Assembly: GCA_963580285.1 (NCBI GenBank)
Contig: OY757011.1
Span: 155,671,245 to 155,735,244 of the forward strand
From: Lucinisca nassula
Taxonomy: Eukaryota > Mollusca > Bivalvia > Lucinida > Lucinidae
Reading direction: 5' to 3'
DNA: 64,000 bases
The notes below the pieces were generated by a model. That model did no database searches. It saw only the letters and a list, made by a program, of their open reading frames with translations, and had not been told where the DNA came from. The number at the start of each line of letters is the position of its first letter. Position 1 is the stretch's first letter. Below are positions 1 through 11,904 of this stretch, piece by piece. Both the position numbers and the translations under genes were made by a program.

Positions 1-224
1 GTGTAGACTCATTCTGGAAAGGAGACAAATAAATTTAAATAGAAAAATTTCTCTAACAGTTAAGAAATAAACAGTTCTAAACTTAAGCAATAACTATTTT
101 AACAGTAAAGTCTATCGTAAAAGTGCATATAAGCCTATCAGAACTTGAAATATAAAGCAGGTATCACTACATTGGTACATCACTAAAATGATAATCTGGA
201 CACAATTTTTCCAATCTAAATATG

Positions 225-450
225 TTGTTAGTTAAAATATCATTAAAACTCTGATATTTAATATGGCAAATACACTAATATTTTGGCTGAAAAATGTGAG
301 TAGCTTTTGCATTTGCATTTGCAGAAGCTACTCACATTTTCCAGCAAAATTACTGAAGTATTTGATATTGTAATTGCTAGAATAGTTAAAAAAAATTTAT
401 CACTAACAAGCTCTTTAAGCTAACAAGGATTTGAAAACAACTGGGCCCAG
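225..450. mobile_element. Family-E MITE (diverged)
   Basis: A central palindrome (gtgagtagcttttgcat ... gaagctactcac) sits in AT-rich arms, and the right end ttgaaaacaactgggccc resembles the intact family terminus seen at 17613-17861. Confidence 0.5.
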
Positions 451-673
451 GTGTATAAAGAAATATAAGAAACCGTTACTTTTCCTGGGTATTACTTTAA
501 ATGTACATACAAAGAACAGATATTTGAGTCGTAGTGAGCACAAATATGTTTGTGTGCACAGAAAAGACTTAGATCAGCCTGTACATCAGCACTGTCTGAT
601 TGGTTCTTGCTGTATACTATATGGATATCTGTTGATGTACATAGGCTGATTTGAGGCCATGCTAATAGTCACA

Positions 674-866
674 TTAACCCATTTGGTACCAAATGTAATC
701 TTCCTTCTTATATATAGAATCCATTTCAATTATAGGTGACAGGTTATGTTTTCTTAAAAATTTATTTGGAAAATAGCTGGACTTTTTGCAAACAGTGTAG
801 GCCCTGATCTGGGCCTGTACTGCTTACCAGTCCTCTTTTGGGTTTTCCGGCACATAGTGGATTTAA
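674..866. mobile_element. Family-D MITE (diverged)
   Basis: Starts ttaacccatttggtacc and carries the core caaacagtgtaggccctgat; same layout as the better copy at 7696-7923. The right half is shortened. Confidence 0.55.
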
Positions 867-1041
867 TAATACCTAAAATCTACCTAAAAGCAAATTCAGC
901 TAATTCTAAAATTAAATGCATAACTAGAACCTACAGCAGTTTAACTTGGAAGAAAAGTGCATAATTAGTAAATATTTTACAGAATACAAAGCTACAGGAA
1001 ACATAAATTAGTCTTCCTAATTATTCAAACTGTCACTATAC

Positions 1042-1241
1042 GAGCCAGTGCAAGACAAAACCTCCAAGGCTTGTTTGACATGCAAACACTCAGATCAGCC
1101 TGTGCATCCACTCAGCAAGAGTTGTTGTTAAACTCACTTTGGATAACTTGGAGGCTCATGCAATCAACGAATACTATTGATTGTGCGGATGCACAGTCTG
1201 ATCCGAGTCTTCACAAGCCTAATCCTTTTGTGCACTGGCTC
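1042..1241. mobile_element. Family-H palindromic MITE
   Basis: Inverted ends gagccagtgcaagacaaaacc and gtgcactggctc enclose a foldback with gatcagcctgtgcatcc and ggatgcacagtctgatc. Cleaner copy at 45116-45284. Confidence 0.65.
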
Positions 1242-2444
1242 ATACTGCGGTTCTCCAATAAAACTTCACACTCATGGGAGGTTTGTAGAACACAGTTCAG
1301 ACTTGCATGAAGCATTTAAGAACAACAAAGGTGCTCGGGCTAAACACAAACAAGAGACTAATATGCTGGTACTTGGTAGCACATATGTGAACAGTGGAGA
1401 CATTGTTTTTAGATGTAATGGCTCTTGTACTCAGCAAATATGACAGACCTCTGGTCCTTAGCTCACACACACTGTGGAGTTCCTGATCCACACAACACCA
1501 TGTACATAAACTTAAGTAGGGCTCTGGTGAACAGCACACACACAAATCATACATGTGATATTTTCTTGGACCCAAATAGGGAGATTTTGATTTTCAGATA
1601 GGGAGATTGGGGTCCCAAATAGGGAGATTTTTCCGCGGTAAAAAGTGATGTTATTTTTGGTTAAAATTTACCTCTGAAGCACTTTTTCACCCATAACATG
1701 CCAACACGACAATTGTCATCTGCTTTGTCGTCTGTCATCTGCAGTAAACATCAATTTTAAAAACAGTGTGGGTCCAGATCAGACTGCAGAACAGTCTGAT
1801 GAGGGTCCACACTGTTTGCCTTTATGCAAAAATGCGTAATAATCGCTTGGAAGAAGAAAACGCAGCAGACGACAAACTTCCATTCTGTCTCTTAATAGAG
1901 AGACACGATCAAAGAACAAGCATTGACCAATAGATTGGTGTTAAATACCCACCTAGCACCTGGCAGAAAAAAAACAACGTTCAGAATACCCGCATAGCAA
2001 AAAATTACTTGTACTCTTACACCCCTTCACTTGTCAAGTTGTTTTATTTGGGGGCTGGGGGTGGGGAAAGGGGGTGCATGCATGATTGCCGTTATGAAAT
2101 GTTACACACTGTAAGTATTTTATAAGTTATATTGCATGTTGTTTATGTTTGATTATTGTTAAAAATTTGCGCATGTACCTTACTTGATTTCCGTTTCTTA
2201 GTTTTTATCCAGTGAATAATAAATTATTAAACTTCAAAAATGTTTGTTGTTCTTTTATGACCAATAAAACGCCCCAAATCTAGGGAACTTACTGCAATAA
2301 TCTTGCAGTTTGGATAGCTTCATCTGTAGATCGTAAACAAAGCTAAAGATCGTGAAGTACAGAATTTTTTGTAATGCCTAAATTTTTAAATACCCATGAT
2401 TATTCCATGGCTACGTTCCCCCAAAACGTGCCTCGGAACTTAGT

Positions 2445-2935
2445 CGGAACTAATAAGCATGCATGAGTTTTATTGATTTAACTTGGGGGCATATTTTTTT
2501 CATAAAAGATCCATTAAAAACACGATAAAGATATTTTTTCTCGCAAGCTAAAAATGAAACAGGTTTGAATAGAAAATTTCACCCTGCAAAACTCCGGTTC
2601 TATGTTTATTAATAAATGAAAAACTGCATACAGATACTTAGAAAATACCAGCTTCTGCACTGCTCTGTTTTGGCGGGAAAAATATTTAGCGTGTTCACCT
2701 GTCGGAGGCCAAAAAGCATGCACGAATTTTCATTGATATCACGTGGGGCATATTTCTTTCATCCGTTAAAAACGGCAAAAATATTTTTCTCGGGTTTAAA
2801 TAGAAAATGTCACTATGTGATACCCCACTTCTATGATTAATAAATGAATAACGGTTTACAGATGTGTAGAAAAAAAAAACAGCGTCTGCTTTGCTCTATT
2901 TAGGCGGGAATAATATTTAGCATCTACACGTGTTA
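2445..2935. repeat. Diverged tandem duplication, unit about 245 bp
   Basis: 2445-2690 and 2700-2935 share in order: aagcatgca, ggggcatat, tcattaaaaac-type AT blocks, tagaaaat, ttctatg, aataaatgaa, a TCTGC-CTGCTCT block, and gcgggaa-aatatttagc. Both units are degenerate and no terminal structure was found. Confidence 0.6.
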
Positions 2936-3524
2936 ATAACAAAGGGATTAAGTAAGACTGGTATATCTTGGTTGACTACCGGTAGTTTTCACACCTTGTC
3001 ACATTGATAATTGTCGGCTTATCAATAAGGCCCGCCTCAGGTGTAAACGGTTTAGTAGTGTTGGCAACTTGAGCAAATCGGTGATCAGGGGAGTATAATT
3101 ATTAATAAATGTATGCAAACATCACATTTCTTCCTTTTATTTGAAACATTATTGAATTTCTCACTTTTTATCACAATGTTTGCGGCTTGTTTGATGGTTG
3201 CATTTTAATACTGGTATTTACCGGTACGTTCTTTTCATATTGCGACATCATACCTGTGCAGATGTGTATTGCAATTTACCTGTATACCGGTTTATCATGA
3301 CAGCCCTAGCGTAAATACACTAATGGTTAACCGCATAGGTATTTTACTGCGGTAAACACTAAAATGGTCGGTCTGCGGAAAACTACTATAGGAAAATTGT
3401 CGTGTCGGGAGATTAGGGCTGTCGGACGGGAGACCGGGAGATGGGGTTTGAAATCGGGATATCCCGACGAAATCGGGAGATATCACATGTATGACAAATG
3501 AACATGGATGGCATTGGATCCGGT

Positions 3525-3643
3525 TGTTAAAGCTACTCACATTTTTCAGCCAAAACACCTGTATATTAGACATTATACTTGCTAAAACAGAATTTTGACT
3601 ACTAAGGAGCTTAAGTTAATAACACTTTGAACAACTGATGCCA
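3525..3643. mobile_element. Family-E MITE, half copy
   Basis: Holds agctactcacatttttcagccaaaa and ends ctttgaacaactgatgcc, the right half of the family-E layout. Confidence 0.45.
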
Positions 3644-3886
3644 GATATTTAACACCCATGAATATGTGTGTGAACAGCACAAGCTCTGACAAGACCACAC
3701 TGATCTGCACTTTTTTGTGTAAGCCTTTTGTACTTGCTCGAGACCACAATCAAGTGAAGTTTTACATCATTCACTGACAATTATGTCATACATGTATTTT
3801 CAACTTAAAAAGGCTAGCTGATGTGAAGACTTCTTTAAGCATCTATACAAGACAGACAGTTTAAGCAGCTATGCAAGACGATTCCA

Positions 3887-4773
3887 GGACATTTGCCCCC
3901 CAGGACATTTGCCCCCCAATAAATTAATCTAAAAATGGACATTTGCCCCCCCAGTTGAAAATGCGACCCGGACATTTGCCCCCCAGAGCTTATTTTTGGT
4001 ATGGACATCTGCCCCCCAGTGCTTATTTTACAAGTGGACATTTGCCCCCCACTGCTTATTTCAGAAAGGGACATTTGCCCCCCCAGATAGACCAGGGCTG
4101 ACACAAAGGAGGAAAACAATGTATTTATTGGTTTATTATCATCAGAAATACAAAATGTTAAGCAATAAATTATTCCATCTATATAAATATGAATTCCATA
4201 ATACACCCCTACGTTAGAAAGCAGTATGGATCCCGATCAGATGCCATATCTGATGGGGATCTATACTGTTTGTCATGCAATTCGTTAAGTTAACAAAAAT
4301 ATACCAAGAATGTGATGGTTAATAGTCAACAATTGGAGATGCTTAATTTATTCAGCAGGATAAGGGTTAAGCCAGTCAGCTACAGAACCATATATTGAGT
4401 TTGTGCCTCACTGAGGGTCCAGTGTCAGACGCCTATACTCAAGTGGTTTTTACACTGGATACACTGATGGTTAATTCTTGAAGAAATTGAAATGATCTTG
4501 AATGGGCTGTAAAACTTTAACTAAAACATTATCATGTAAATTATGTAGCTATATACAAGGCTGTGTAATGAATATCCTTGTCTAGCCAGGTTGGGGGGCA
4601 AATGTCCCTTTCTGAAATAAGCAGTGGGGGGCAATTGTCCACCTGTAAAATAAGCACTGGGGGGGCAAATGTCGATACCAAAAATAAGCTCTGGGGGGCA
4701 AATGTCCAGGTCGCATTTTCAACTGGGGGGCAAATGTCCATTTTTAGATTAAGTCATTGGGGGGCAAACGTCC
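3887..4773. mobile_element. Foldback element with repeated-motif arms
   Basis: Left arm 3887-4084 contains about seven copies of GGACATTTGCCCCCC separated by distinct spacers. Right arm 4591-4773 is its inverted copy with six units in mirror order, spacers included (for example gttgaaaatgcgacc and agcttatttttggtat). The loop of about 500 bp has no coding potential and includes a family-C MITE remnant. Related direct repeats of about 37 bp (3845-3880 and 4779-4815, atgcaagacagatagttta-like) flank the element. Apparent GGQMS-repeat reading frames here are translations of the arms. Confidence 0.8.
4215..4371. mobile_element. Family-C MITE remnant inside the foldback loop
   Basis: A palindromic core (gatcccgatcagatgcc ... 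atctgatggggatc) followed by the family terminus ttcagcaggataagggttaa. Confidence 0.55.
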
Positions 4774-5254
4774 GGAGACCATGCAAGACAGATAGTTTAA
4801 TCATCTATGCAAGACAAGACAAACACATGTATTTTGAAAGAAACTAAAACAAAGAAGCTTTTCTTTCTGAAATAGTAACCTCTGAATATTTTATTGTCCT
4901 TTCTACGTTGTTTTTTTATCTGATGACCTAACCGAAAATCTCTAACAGAATTCTGATGCAAAGTAGACCCTGACCAGTCCCCTTTTTTCATTTGGGTAAT
5001 TTGATCAAGGGCTACACTGCTCCATTGTTAAACAGTTTGGTAACAAATTAACACGAGTGAGATCCGTTTATAATGCAGATTGCATGCCCTATTTAATGAA
5101 AACAATCACATGTCATGATTCATAACAAAATAGAAAATCTTTATAAACATGAGAAAAAGTTAAAAATTTCAAGTATACACTGATATACATCAGACAAGAC
5201 ACTACACTGGAAAAATACAAGTTGCACCCTGCAAAGACTAAGAATATCATAGAA

Positions 5255-5720
5255 ACTGCTTAGGTGGGTATTTGGTAATAAATGATATTTTTCATCAATT
5301 CTCCATAAAAACCTATGATCTGGGTGTTTATAAGACCCTCAACAGTTCTTAAGGGGCATGGATACACCTGGCATATTTTTCTGCCATTTTTAAAGGGAGA
5401 CAACTTTTGGGACCTCCTGTTAGCTTATCTATAGGCACAGTCCCACGGAAAAGGAGTTCACTCTTAAAAGAAAGAATTTGCTCCTCAGGAGCAAATTAAT
5501 TTCTATAAGAGTTGACCCCTATTGACATGGGAGACAAAAGTACTTTTGCAGGTGTTGCCTCCCCTGAAGGTGCATCCATTCCCCTAAAGAACACCCACAT
5601 CATAGATTTTCAACCGCCTTAGCTGTGCCAATGAATGCCCAAACCGTAGGTTTATTAGAGAAATAAGGAAACTTATCATTCAATCATCACCAAATACCCA
5701 CCTTATCTATTGCTATGGAT
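5255..5720. mobile_element. Family-G MITE split by a family-F MITE
   Basis: Outer halves (ttctccataaaaacctatgatctgggtgtt and aacacccacatcatagattt) are the arms of one hairpin. The inner family-F copy at 5350-5587 interrupts it. Shows the order of insertion: G first, F later. Confidence 0.6.
5350..5587. mobile_element. Family-F MITE
   Basis: Terminal inverted repeats taaggggcatggatacacc and ggtgcatccattcccctta-type, with an inner palindrome gaatttgctcct-aggagcaaatt. Other copies at 11389-11629, 36361-36640 and 44058-44284. Confidence 0.7.
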
Positions 5721-6259
5721 CAGAATGCACATTTCTGTAGTCTAATCAGAATCTTCACTGGCTGCATAGAACATCTATGGACTCTATAGTCATAGTTCCA
5801 GGCAAGGAAGAATACTAATGATAACCTTGTGATATTTTTTTTTATTTCTCCATTAAACCATATGTTGTGGGTACTACCCACATGTTTCTAATAAGCAATG
5901 AAGAAAATTATCCCTTTACTATCCTTGTTACTCATCCTTACTTGTGGGCAAGCAGGCATACAAAAAGTGAACAATGAAGAGTGATCAAAAAACTGTACTG
6001 CAAGTCTGCACAGGCTGTTCTTAATCATTTATGTTCACAAAGCACAACCTGTACCCTTAGCTGTGTACTGGATCATAGACAGGAAACATTCTAGTGACAA
6101 TTCTCCATAAAACAAACACAAAAACAACATGTGCATATCCATATATACATTATGAGCCACATCTTGCAAAAAAAAATATTGGTCTGCCAACATGTGGGAA
6201 CAGCGAGACAAAACCAGCCTGCACGTCCCCCCAATCCTAACTGTGCCTTCTCTGTCTGC

Positions 6260-6465
6260 TTAAACCCTGTTCATGCTGAATACATTAATTCCACACCCAT
6301 TTTTGACTATCACCCAATCAGATTGTTAGATGGAATGTTGATTCAAATTTCCAAACTGACAGAAGACAGCGTAGATTCTGAGCAGATTACTTCTGAACGA
6401 TTTCTTCAGAAGCCATCTGATCCCGATCTACACTGTTTATTGTGGTTCAGTAGGTCAAGGGTTAA
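6260..6465. mobile_element. Family-C MITE (diverged)
   Basis: Carries ttcagaagccatctgatcccgatctacactgttt and ends ggttcagtaggtcaagggttaa, with the left terminus taaaccctgttcatgctgaa in inverted orientation. Confidence 0.6.
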
Positions 6466-6606
6466 GAAGCTCTGTCGTGAGGACTTCATACAGTACCCAG
6501 AAAAGACTGAACAGACTGTGTGGCTGTATAGGCTGAGCTGAATCACCATGGGGCACATATCCCATGACACACATTCATAGCCCAAGATAAGGGGAGATGG
6601 TATCCA

Positions 6607-6725
6607 CATATTATTTTTCTTATCACGAAAAACATGTTGAGGGTATTCTTTAGAAGCATCTCACTGAGGCGCTTCTAAAGAATACCCACAACATACGTTT
6701 TCGTGCAGAAGTAAGAAACATATCA
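6607..6725. mobile_element. Family-G hairpin MITE
   Basis: Near-perfect inverted repeat around gggtattctttagaagc and gcttctaaagaataccc, with outer arms atttttcttatcacgaaaa and ttttcgtgcagaagtaag. Confidence 0.65.
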
Positions 6726-6954
6726 CTACTTTTTGGATGAAAAAAAGCATCTTATCTGAAGCTTAAGCTATACACATTGCTTAACGAGACTCATGGAGAG
6801 AATTATCCCTCAATTATTATCAAAGACACACATTTTCCGTATATACTGGCTTTATTTTTCGATCACAAATTTTACCCTCTTGAGGCATATTAATACTTTT
6901 GCAACACACTGGAAATAAACACATACATGAGGGTTCAATGGATCCAAACTAACA

Positions 6955-7413
6955 ATGTATAATGTATCATTAGAACTCTGATAATTAAATATGGCAAATA
7001 AACTAATATTTTAAATCTGAAACAGCAAATAGATGGTCATCTGATCTAAAAATTTGAGTAGCTTTTGCAAAGGCAAGGGCTATTAACATTTTTTTCAGCA
7101 AAAATACCAGATACTGTATTTCCTAACACTTCATATTTTGACCACTTACGAGATTGTTTAGCTAATAATGCTTTGAACAAGTGGGTCCAATTGTTAAAGA
7201 ATTGTTAATTTAACAAAATCATTAGTGGTCACAAATACGAAATGGTGTAGGAAGTACAATATCAAAGACACATATTTTTGCTGAAAAATTAGAGCAGCTT
7301 TGTATTTGCAAAAGCTACTCACATTTTTTCAGCCAAATATCAGCATATATGGCATATTAAGTGATTAAAGTGGTGACAACACTGTTAGTTTTCAACAATT
7401 GGTACTGGGACCC
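6955..7413. mobile_element. Two adjoining family-E MITEs (diverged)
   Basis: 6955-7190 and 7184-7413 each show AT-rich arms around an agctactcac/agctattaac palindrome and ttgttcaa/caacaatt ends near aagtgggtccaattgtt. They abut with a short overlap, suggesting insertion of one beside the other. Confidence 0.5.
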
Positions 7414-7695
7414 AGAACTCATTCTATCAACACAACGGCCATCTACTACTAAGTCTCATACATTCCTCATGAAAAAACAACAATAAACAAATAAAAATGT
7501 GGAGTGGCTTACGGTGACAAACACACAGTTACATGCATCAGGAATTACTTTCAAGTAATACTTTTGTAAACATAGAGCACCCAGATTTTAATAGAAATTC
7601 CTGAGATAAGAAGACTACCCTTAGCAAAGTGAACACTTGTTATTCCACTTTCACCTTTCTCATATTCTGGCCAACAGCTGCATCTCTTAATTAAT

Positions 7696-7923
7696 TTAAC
7701 CCTTTTTGTACCAAATGGAATCTTCCTCCTTAAATAAAGCAGGAGTCCATTTCAAAATTTAGGGGTGTCAGGTTGTGTTTTCTTCAAAATTTATTTGGAA
7801 AATGCCTGAATGTTTTGCAAACAGTGTAGGCCCTGATCAGATGCTGTGTTCTGCAGCATCTGATCTGGGCCTGCAGTGTTTGCCAATTACCCCTTTTGGG
7901 GTATCTGGTACTAAATGTGTTAA
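7696..7923. mobile_element. Family-D MITE, best copy
   Basis: Ends ttaaccctttttgtaccaaatgg and ggtactaaatgtgttaa are inverted repeats. Core caaacagtgtaggccctgatcagatgc ... gcatctgatctgggcctgcagtgtttg is a long palindrome. Confidence 0.75.
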
Positions 7924-8756
7924 AGATCATAACAAATTGGTAATTAATCTATCACTATATTTTAGTAACAAAATAAATTCAAAAGAAAGGTTATCATGAA
8001 AAAGTACAAGACCAGCCTGTTCACTCACACACTCTTGTTAAGCTTTCTCTAGTCATAGAGACAAACTGCAGTTCTTGCAGAATCTTCTCTATGATCACCA
8101 AGATCCTCGTCAGCTATATGAGTGTATACGCTGATATGTCTATGTACTATCTTCATGTGATTCATTTGATAATTCATTTTATGGCAATGATTTTTCTCCA
8201 ACAATGTATGTATTGTGGCGACGGCACCCAGCAGGCACATAACATCTAAGCAATGTCGCATTAACGTTGATGTTGCATCAACGTTAATACAATGTTGCAA
8301 TCACGTTGTGTGCCCACACAGTGTATTCTTTAAAGAAAATATGAAAATTTCTTAGTTAACTTCAAATATGGACATTACATTTTTCTTGTGGGTACTTATA
8401 AGAACCATCTGCCAGGTTGTACTTGGCCAGAAATGTCACCTGTCACAACAAAAAAACATCATCAAACCTTTTTTTTAACCCTTCAAAAGCTAATCACAAC
8501 TATCAGAAGACATTTTTAAGTATTTGGCTCATTTTTGTTCAATGCAAACAGGCTGGCTATTACGTTTGAATCATCTGCCATGAATATTTTTTTTCTCTAA
8601 AATTATATATATAAAAAAAAATGAATTGCCAACTGCTCTAGGAATTTCCATAGCACTTGGAGGGTTAAGAAATACTCTTTCTTAGACACCTTCACTGGCA
8701 CATTCATCATCATTCTTTCTGTCATACTCATCTGGGTAAAAAAGGTAAAAAGATCA

Positions 8757-9017
8757 CAAGCCAATGCATGACAAAACCTACAATAAAACCTGTATGACCT
8801 GCAGAAACTCAGTTCAGCCTGCGCACCTACCCAGTAAAGCAGTTTTCGTTTACCCCTCTTTCTGGATAATCCGGAGGCCGTAGAAGACTCATGCAAATAA
8901 TGAAGACTCTGATCAGACTGCACACATGCCAAGCTGATCAAGCTGTACCCACACGCAGACTGATCTGCCTTCACTGGTCACATAAGTCTTATTGGAGGTT
9001 TGATCCAGCACTGGCTG
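8757..9017. mobile_element. Family-H MITE (diverged)
   Basis: Inverted termini gccaatgcatgacaaaacctacaataa and cttattggaggtttgatccagcactggc match the family-H ends at 45116-45284; the middle is rearranged. Confidence 0.6.
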
Positions 9018-9285
9018 ATATTACAAAAGTATCAAGTTTCATTTTACAACTACATTGTATAACAACTACACAAGGATCTATATAAAAGTATAATAAAACA
9101 TTACTTGATAATGTTTTCTTCACAACACAACTCTAGATATAAACTGTCAACATATCATTATCTTTCAACATCTGATTTTCTCCTTTATCACATGATACTC
9201 TCTCTTCTAGCTTAAATTGTTACTAAGAATCAATGACAAGCCATGTTATTTCTGAACTTCTCTGTCAAACCAATCAGCTGCCCTG

Positions 9286-9398
9286 TTACTCATCTTCACA
9301 CAAGGCCCACATCTCCTCTGCCAAGGCAAAGTATTTATTGGCCAGTCTTCCTTTCATAGATGCCATGGCTGCTTCAGCAGCCTCGTTGTACTTCTCAG
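9286..9398 (-). CDS. EEF2K: EEF2K last coding exon and stop
   Basis: This exon completes a split alanine codon, then gives 36 residues and TAA at 9286-9288. EKYNEAAEAAMASMKGRLAN, then KYFALAEEMWALCEDE, aligns with human YTQAAEAAMEAMKGRLANQYYQKAEEAWAQMEE. The extreme C-terminus with its tryptophan and acidic tail is required for eEF2 phosphorylation in the mammalian enzyme, and that pattern is kept. The acceptor is tattttcag|CTGAG. The 3' UTR runs towards lower coordinates; I could not place a poly(A) signal with confidence. A SINE begins 70 bp upstream of the exon, in the intron. Confidence 0.96.
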
Positions 9399-11118
9399 CT
9401 GAAAATAGGCACAAAGTCATATTATGTTTCATATCTCAGGGTTCTTATTCATTTAAACATCTGTTGTCGGCCCCCGCCCATCAGGGCTTGAAGAAATAGA
9501 CGGGCTGCATGATGCTTCCACGCAGAGCTGAAATACGACCGCACACAAGTACTGGTAAACCGCTTACAGGATCTAAGCCCGCCCAGGCAAAGCGAGGCGA
9601 GTCGGACTGCCCATGCTTATAAACCCTATTGGTTTCATTGGGCGACAGGGCTTGAGATGTCATTTCATCTCAATGTCGGGTAAAAGTCCCACAAAATTGG
9701 AAGCAAAGTCTCCAAAATTACCTTTACAGTGTTGACGGGGATGTTAAACCTCAAATCAAACAAATAAACATCTGTTGTAGGTACTGGTTAGAATCGCCTA
9801 AGGCGATTCTAACAAGTACCCAAAGTTTATGTTTCAGAAAAAAAATACCATCACGTGAACATGTCCGTGAAATGAACACCCCACTAAACCCCACTTCATA
9901 TAGAGAAAACTGGGGTATGGGGGATTATTTTTCTTATTTCTGCTCCAAGACATAGGTTGTGGGTACTCGTTAGAATTGCACCCACAACCTATGTTTTGAG
10001 CATTTATAAGAAAAATATCATGGATTTTCATCAGAAAAGTAGCCATTTTGGAGATGTGAAAAATGCACTATGCCGCACGCGTTATCATAATACAGGAAAG
10101 TATCACTCAATTATCCCTGTAACTCGTCCTTGTTCACTTGCGAAATACAAATGTAATTGTGAACTTATTCAAATACAAGTTCTACAGTGGTGCCTGCTGT
10201 ATTCTGTATATACATGTACTACTGAAATTAATAATATCCTAATGTGAATGTAAGTAGTTTAGGTCGTAGTACCAAAGCATTAATCCAAAATCGTTAATCC
10301 ATAGACAAAATGGCAAATATCAATGTTCAGATCAACAGACATGGACTCCAGAAGAGTGTAATCAGGCGTAACTCATTCATTTCAGAAATGTGCTCCATCC
10401 TTTACCTGAAAAGCGTATAAAAGAGAGGCTTTATTTCCAGGTTGTTCTTATACCAATGAACTCCAGTTTTGTTGCCTTCTTAAAATGCCGAGCTTCAGTC
10501 TACAATAAACTTATTCTTGTCGATCCTCTTCCATATTGAGCTCCTGGTAATATAGTGCAATAGGATGAATTACCAGTAACTATCTGTTTTGTCAGAAGAA
10601 CATATTCATAAGAATCTATCAGAGTTCCCTTGTGTAGGCTATTGTGTAGGCATTTACCCACATCTATTTACGTACTGCCAGGGATTTAAAGCACTGTCAC
10701 TGTCACAAATTCATGAATTTCTGCTCTTTTTATATGTTCCTCTGTAGAACCCCTAGAATCATACCTGACATTCAATTTATTCTCAAACCCACACTGGAAA
10801 TAAGCAAACTTACAATCAGCCCAAAAGAATCTCTTAACTATCAATCTGCCAAATTTATCTCTTCTGAAAATATCTTATAACCAATATTGTTATTCCAATT
10901 TAATAGCTCTATCAAGAGTCACATACATCAGGTGGATGAAAACCTTACTACTCACAGAAAAAAATCTGACTTCCTGGCAGGAATTTGCCTCTCGCATATG
11001 ACCTGTGAAGCTGAAACCCACAACGGTAGGTGACCAAATTTTTAAGTCACCATTCCTAACCTCTAGGCCCAAGGATGTATAAAACCTAACCTGAAACTCA
11101 AACCCTCAGAGCCCCTAC
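9399..11118. other. EEF2K last intron (about 1.7 kb)
   Basis: Holds a SINE2 insertion and two G/J hairpin MITEs (9779-9836 and about 9840-10080). From about 10100 to 11118 I see no repeat or exon that I can name. Confidence 0.7.
9468..9765 (+). mobile_element. SINE2 insertion with 13-bp target site duplication
   Basis: Direct repeats AAACATCTGTTGT at 9455-9467 and 9766-9778 bound a 298-bp element. It begins near ccccgcccatcagggc and ends cgttaaacctcaaatcaaacaaat. It interrupts a family-G hairpin whose arms resume at 9779. The family recurs at 42154-42450, 46818-47112, about 50846-51148 and 55045-55348. Confidence 0.9.
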
Positions 11119-11300
11119 CTGCTCTCTCTGGCATTTTCTCTAGTCCATGCCCACCTTCACCATACATCTCTGCCTGCCAGGCCATCACCTGATAAGGAGG
11201 GTCATACATAGTACTGTCGTATTCTCCGCCTTCATCATTATCATGTAGGGAATTAACAGCCTCATCAAACCAGTGGATGGCATCCTCCCATGACATAGAT
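11119..11300 (-). CDS. EEF2K: EEF2K exon: SEL1-like repeats, second part
   Basis: This exon carries one base, 60 full codons and one base. It reads SMSWEDAIHWFDEAVNSL, then NDEGGEYDST, then AWQAEMYGEGGHGLEKMPER. It aligns with human CQDWLEALHWYNTALE, CDEGGEYDG and AEMLFTGGYGLEKDPQR. These are SEL1-like helices of the eEF2-docking domain. The acceptor is tttcacag|ATCTATG and the donor GCA G|gtaggg; the split alanine codon is completed in the last exon. An ATG at the exon start is internal and is not an initiation site. Confidence 0.96.
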
Positions 11301-11388
11301 CTGTGAAAAGTAACACTTGTCTTACTGAATAAATTGGTTTAGCTATACCCATTTCTCACTTTCATCCAATCGAAGTGTTTGACGTATT

Positions 11389-11629
11389 TAAGGGGAATGG
11401 GTACACCTTCAGGGGAGGCAACTCTGCAAAAGTACTTTTGTCTCCCATGTCAATAGGGGTCAACTCTTAAAGGAAAGAATTTGCTCTTTAGGAGCAAATT
11501 CTTTCCTTTAAGAGTAGACCCCCTTTTCAGTGGGACAGGGCTCATAGAAAAGCGAACAGAAAGTCCCGAAAGTTGTTTCCCTTTAAAAAATGGTGGGAAA
11601 ATCTGCCAGCTGTTCCCATTCCCCTTAAT
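11389..11629. mobile_element. Family-F MITE
   Basis: Ends aaggggaatgggtacacctt and tgttcccattccccttaa are inverted. Central hairpin: gaatttgctctttaggagcaaattc. Confidence 0.75.
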
Positions 11630-11904
11630 TACTATAAATTCACAGAAAATGGCAAACAGTGAAGATGCAGATCAGCCCCTGGCTCTTTAATGTTTGATCT
11701 TGGTTCAGCAGGACAGGAATTAAAATGAGCGTTTGAAATCAATTTTTTTGGTTAAAATAAATAACTTCTTCGCCAACTTTATTCCATACCCAAATGAAAA
11801 CTAGAATTAGCATTCCTCACAAAAAGGTGAACTCTACTTGAGGGTCTATTTCAGAAATTGAGGATGGAAAGGGTTAAAAATCCTAATAATTTGCCAGTAA
11901 TAAT

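Larger units (their letters stand above)
1..9285. other. 3' flank of EEF2K, repeat-dominated, no gene seen
   Basis: Open reading frames are short and none shows protein-family similarity or splice structure. The named repeats below cover perhaps half of it. Stretches 1640-2440, 2940-3500, 4830-5250, 5730-6250, 7930-8750 and 9020-9285 hold only AT-rich sequence and fragments of the same palindromic cores (for example near 1750-1825). Part of 8300-9285 could be EEF2K 3' UTR. Confidence 0.5.

Noticed and set aside
3835..4206. Reading frames with repeated GGQMS-like peptides on both strands in the 3.9-4.8 kb region
   Set aside because: They are translations of the GGACATTTGCCCCCC arms of the foldback element. 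They occur on both arms in mirror orientation, with no start or splice context and no family similarity.
11063..11296. Separate gene starting at the ATG near 11294-11296
   Set aside because: The ATG is an internal methionine of an EEF2K exon. The acceptor at 11301 and alignment upstream of the Met show it is not a start; the frame beyond 11119 is intron.
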